64,000 nt of DNA from Hetaerina americana. Lineage: Eukaryota; Arthropoda; Insecta; Odonata; Calopterygidae. This document shows, piece by piece, positions 60,506 through 64,000 of this stretch (its first letter is position 1; every line of letters begins with the position of its first letter). Where the stretch lies: the NCBI GenBank assembly GCA_022747635.1, contig JAKTNV010000010.1, positions 44,238,027-44,302,026 on the forward strand, written 5' to 3'. The translations under genes and the position numbers were made by a program. The notes below the pieces were generated by a model that saw nothing but the letters and a program-made list of their open reading frames with translations, was not told where the DNA came from and made no database searches.

Positions 60506-61434
60506 CAGCGTCGCACCCAAAAGTGGTAGGACTGATTTTCTCTGGCGCGAACGGAGCGGTGTATGGGGGGTCTGCCTGGCAGGGTAAGGCGGAGGGGGCT
60601 CTTAGCAACAGACCAACACTAACCTCAGTCGCCTGCGGGCTGTCGTTGAGTGAGGACACAGTTTTTAGTGAAGCAAGTTTTTTGTCCGCGTCGAAAAACA
60701 AAATGAATCTGAATTTAGAGCAACGTTATTCCGTGAAGTTTTGTGCGAAACTCGGGAAGACGGCAACTGAGACCCTCGATATGATCGAGCAGGCTTATGG
60801 GGACACTGTCTTAAGCCGTTCCACAATATTTGAGTGGCACAAGTTGTTTAAAGAGGGTAGGGAGCTCGTTGAAGACGACCATCTCTCCGGACGGCCGTCG
60901 ACGGCAAGAACCGACACGAATGTGGACAGAGTGAGGACACTGCTGAGCACAGACCGACGCTTAACCAGTGAAGAAATTGCGGACCAGTTGGGTCTGTCTG
61001 CATCCAACGTCCAACGCATTATCTCACAGGATTTGGCCATGCGCAAGGTGTGTGCCAAGATGGTGCCGAAAATTCTGCCATGGCGCGCTCGTCGTCAGAC
61101 AGCTCCTGGCCAAATATGGCGTTGCCACGTTGCCGCACCCGCCCTATTCTCCCGATCTGGCACCACCGGACTTCTTCTCCTTCCCCCTGATGAAAAGACA
61201 GCTCAAGGGACGACGTTTTGACTCGATAAAGGCCGTTCAAGAGGCTTCGACGAGGGTCATCAACGGCATCCCCAAAGAAAATTTCCAGCGGGCGTACGGG
61301 GAATGGGAGCAACGTTATACTAAGTGTGTAACAGCTCAAGGAGCATACTTTGAAGATTATTAAGTCGATGTAAGTACATCGTCAATAAAATTCTTGTACA
61401 AAAATCAGTCCTACCACTTTTGGGTGCGACCCTG
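60506..61434 (+). mobile_element. Internally deleted mariner-like element, second family
   Basis: 929 bp with terminal inverted repeats of 34 bp (60506-60539 and 61401-61434) that differ at one position, both reading inward from CAG(C/G)GTCGCACCC. TA precedes the left end (60504-60505); the right flank reads TT, so one target copy has mutated. The transposase gene runs left to right and lacks its middle. Confidence 0.92.
60703..61363 (+). pseudogene. Mariner transposase with central deletion and frameshift
   Basis: The N-terminal part starts at Met 60703 (MNLNLEQRYSVKFC). It has the first helix-turn-helix (YGDTVLSRSTIFEWHKLFKE), the DDHLSGRPST linker, the second helix-turn-helix (RRLTSEEIADQLGLSASNVQ) and ends at VCAKMVPKIL. 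At about 61078-61082 the reading shifts to another frame and resumes at HGALVVRQLLAKYGV, then HPPYSPDLAPPDFF, which holds the third catalytic Asp, and LKGRRFDSIKAVQEA to the stop at 61363. The first two catalytic Asp residues are gone, so it is inactive. An open frame extends 5' of the Met, but that part includes the terminal repeat and is unlikely to be translated. Confidence 0.88.
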
Positions 61435-61435
61435 T

Positions 61436-62035
61436 TGTTTAAAAATGAGACAAAATAATCGGCCCAATATTAAAACATATCATCAATTGAGCGCTTGCTT
61501 CGATATTGCCAGTTTTACATTTTTATTATTCAAAAATATAATTTTTAGCCAATAAATAGTTTGGATTGGTAGCTACATACTCCGCCACACAAAAGTATTT
61601 GTCTGACTCGCTTCCATTGGTTTGAATAGTCGCCGGCTCCCCCTTTAACTTTTCGAATATATCCACACCATGAAATGAAAAGGATAATAATTTCAATTTT
61701 TGAAATAAAAAGGAACGAATTTCACCTGGTTAAATTTTCTAACCACGAATAAATGATAGCATGTTATGATCTTCTTGATAAAAAAGGGGAAATCGTTGAG
61801 TTAAAAGAGATGCGCTCGAGATTTTTTCCAGGAACCATTTAGGAGGTTTTTATAATAAAAGTTGCTCATTTCAAGTGTGATCATTTCGCCAATTTATGGA
61901 GAGAACGCCAAACTGATTTGCCGGATAGAACCGCATTAAAAAAGAACTTTCCCAAAAAGTTGCTGGTCGATAAGTTAAAGAACTTTAGTTTAGAGACTGG
62001 CCAATGTAGAAATCCTAATACTCTGCAATGATGGA
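61436..62035. other. AT-rich non-coding stretch
   Basis: No feature recognised. Confidence 0.4.
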
Positions 62036-62039
62036 GTGT

Positions 62040-62335
62040 ATTATCCCAAGAAAGAACTGCCGGGCGTTAGAGGGAAAGAGCCAGGAGGGACGGGGACCGC
62101 AAAGGGTCGGCAGGCCGTCCGTCAATCGATCAGGTGGACTCCACGGTAAAAGGAGGAGTAAGAGATTCGAGAGAGCGAGGAGTTGAGTGCCGGCTGAGTT
62201 CGGGCAACCGTATGAAAAAACACGCCTCGCTGCAATTTACGGAAGAAACCGGCCGAACAAATCGCTCAAGCGAGTGAGAAAAGGTCCGCTAAAAGAGAGA
62301 GCGAGAGAGAACTGAAGTACGCGCGATCCAATGGA
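62040..62335. other. Purine-rich GC island
   Basis: About 300 bp, purine-biased on the + strand (GAGGGAAAGAGCCAGGAGGG at about 62069). Overlapping short frames on the minus strand have no domain. Confidence 0.4.
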
Positions 62336-62339
62336 ATAA

Positions 62340-63180
62340 TGACATTTCTCCGCTGGAGTAGGCCTCATGGCCTCGCATTGCCAACTATGGAACACGGGAT
62401 AAAAATTTTGAAGCTGCATAAAAAATCGCACGAATAAAGCTACGGGGAACGCTGACATTGAATCACGAATACATTTGATCTACTCAAGCGCCACCTTGTG
62501 GAACTTTATAACTCGTACAAAAAACAAAGAGAAACTATTGGCAAAAGACTAATACGCTAAAATTTATCAAAACCATTTCGACCATGCTATCATTTTTTGT
62601 GTCAAATGACTACGTATCCAAACTCATTTAAAACGTATCCATTTATGGCTTATTCCAAGTACGTGTAAGAGCTATTTATTTGATACGGTACGAAATTCCA
62701 GGGAATATATCACAGAAACAAACTTGTGAAAAACAGTCCTCAATTTTCTTTAAATTTTCAGTGGTCACAGCCACCCTCATCGGTTGGTTCATTTTAAAAA
62801 AATTGTATCCCTTTTACGTGTATGTGTTATTTTTTGTCCTTGAAGAATTTCACATTCACACGTATTGAGTTATTACACATATCACAAATCCACCCGCACA
62901 TGCATATACATACATGCACACAAACACATATACATATATTCAAACACGAAAACCTGCCAAATGGCGGACACATACTCATTCACAAGGATATAGCTACTAG
63001 GAAAAGAGATTGGAACACACTTAAAAGTTACAGTCAAGTAAAAGTCCCGGTGAAATAAACTGTTTTGCGTCTGTGGTCTGCGAATTCCACCTTCCCCAAC
63101 ATTCCTGTGCTCGTATTTTACATGTGTTCCTATCTCTTTCTCTTATATCTGTATTCATTTGAATGGGTATATTTATATAT
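62340..63180. other. AT-rich non-coding stretch
   Basis: Holds a CATACA/CACACA-rich patch at about 62895-62940. No gene recognised. Confidence 0.4.
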
Positions 63181-63183
63181 ATC

Positions 63184-63230
63184 TAAGTCGCGGTAGTCCA
63201 GGGGGTAGAGCGTTGGCCTGCTGGCCGGAG

Positions 63231-63232
<2 letters not shown>
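63184..63232 (+). mobile_element. SINE family A head fragment
   Basis: GTCGCGGTAGTCCAGGGGGT at about 63187-63206 and GAGCGTTGGCCTGCTGGCCG match the first 45 bp of the family A head (29287). The copy is cut in the anticodon arm, where a (TA)n tract begins. Confidence 0.8.
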
Positions 63233-63298
<66 letters not shown>

Positions 63299-63307
63299 CT
63301 CCGGCCA
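63222..63307. repeat. 86-bp palindrome: SINE anticodon arm plus (TA)n plus its inverted copy
   Basis: TGGCCGGAGGGTA at 63222-63234 is exactly reverse-complemented at 63295-63307 (TACCCTCCGGCCA). The DNA between is pure TA, itself self-complementary, so the whole segment is a perfect palindrome. Confidence 0.95.
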
Positions 63308-63309
63308 AG

Positions 63310-63812
63310 TTTGAAAAAAATTCCATTCGAAGTACTACATGTATTAATAACATTTATACCAATCAAAAGCCTGAATGTCTGAATTTAAACGCTGCTTAAT
63401 TTTCACCAGTGCTATTTGATAGTACATTAATGAGGGAAATAGTATAAATTAACGAATGCATAACGAAAATAATATCATTCACGGGTTAATTTGCAGTATT
63501 TCTCCGAAAAAATAAATGAAAACAGAATACCATGGAAAGGAAATTATCCTTCAGGGTTCAATGTAAGAAAACAATACATTCAAATTAATGATAAAAAACT
63601 ATACCTTTTTGATTCCAAAGTATTTTACTTAGACTAGACCCAGGTTTTGACGTTCAGAGTCATCATTAGATGATAATGTGCAGTTTTTCTAACGTGAAGT
63701 TGCCGGCACATTGCAAATTTATATTCACTCTTATCACTCACACTAGTAAGTTGTAAATTATGGCTCATAACTAAACCATGTATACGACATGTGACTTCCT
63801 GAGCTACTGCAG
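63310..63812. other. AT-rich non-coding stretch
   Basis: No feature recognised. Confidence 0.4.
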
Positions 63813-63814
63813 GT

Positions 63815-63955
63815 AGCAAGGGGAAAGGAACTCACACCTTATGCCCGTGAACGTTATGTTCAAATGTCTTGGTATGAGATGAATTCTACGTTCCCCAATA
63901 AAACCAACCCTCCAGTTGATGACTGTCGTATGGCATTCCTAAGGATGTCGTAGAC
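63815..63955 (+). mobile_element. SINE family A tail fragment
   Basis: AAGGGGAAAGGAACTCACACC, then AATAAAACCAACCCTCCAGT and TGATGACTG match the 3' third of family A (GGGAAAGGAGCTGATC; ACTAAACCGACCTTCGGGTT; GATTACTG). The head is missing. Confidence 0.5.
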
Positions 63956-64000
63956 CCTTAAAAACGACTCACCAACACAAACGCAAGAAGCTCACCCAAG

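Noticed and set aside
60415..60702. N-terminal extension of the 268-codon mariner frame
   Set aside because: These codons cover flanking DNA and the terminal inverted repeat. The family start is the Met at 60703.

Overview
The window looks like an AT-rich intronic or intergenic stretch from a large animal genome, most likely an arthropod and probably an insect. The reasons are long (TA)n/(CA)n microsatellites, RTE- and Jockey-clade LINEs, several mariner families with the Mos1-type N-terminal domain, tRNA-derived SINEs and a spliceosomal globin exon. There are no operons, bacterial-type genes or CRISPR arrays, and I cannot place the species more precisely.

The only host protein-coding sequence I can defend is one 105-bp internal exon of a globin gene on the + strand (52580-52684). 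It runs from the conserved B12.2 splice site to a donor at E10.2 and carries the CD1 Phe and the distal E7 His. No other globin exon is visible, so the gene must have introns of at least about 11 kb on the 3' side and probably far more on the 5' side. Much of the window may be one of its introns. The donor site lies in a tandem 24-bp duplication, so a second donor follows directly; using it would add an in-frame stop.

The rest is a mobile-element landscape. 1-9.5 kb: a fold-back repeat, tRNA-SINE copies, an RTE 3' remnant and G-rich islands. 9.5-16.2 kb: (TA)n arrays, a 5S rRNA-derived SINE (11558-11857), a GC/purine-rich island and a complex microsatellite with a 120-bp higher-order unit. 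16.2-23.2 kb: AT-rich, nothing recognised. 23.2-24.4 kb: a 5'-truncated Jockey-like LINE. 25.8-29.2 kb: an apparently complete RTE-clade LINE with an uninterrupted 991-codon endonuclease/reverse transcriptase ORF, bracketed by (TA)n tracts and followed by a tRNA-SINE. 32.5-37.4 kb: a SINE, a decayed mariner and a young internally deleted mariner. 38.7-49.2 kb: a tRNA-like inverted pair, a 102-bp mariner MITE, three RTE remnants and a SINE. 49.2-57 kb: the globin exon and two further SINEs. 57.3-61.4 kb: a second, almost identical copy of the young mariner, a 75-bp-arm fold-back hairpin and an unrelated mariner family with the same kind of internal deletion. 62-64 kb: a G-rich island, an 86-bp palindrome built from a SINE head plus (TA)n, and a SINE tail.

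The elements are linked by dependence rather than by a pathway. RTE and Jockey machinery could supply reverse transcription for the SINEs. The deleted mariners keep terminal repeats and an intact DNA-binding region but no catalytic core, so they would need a transposase in trans and could in principle compete with it.
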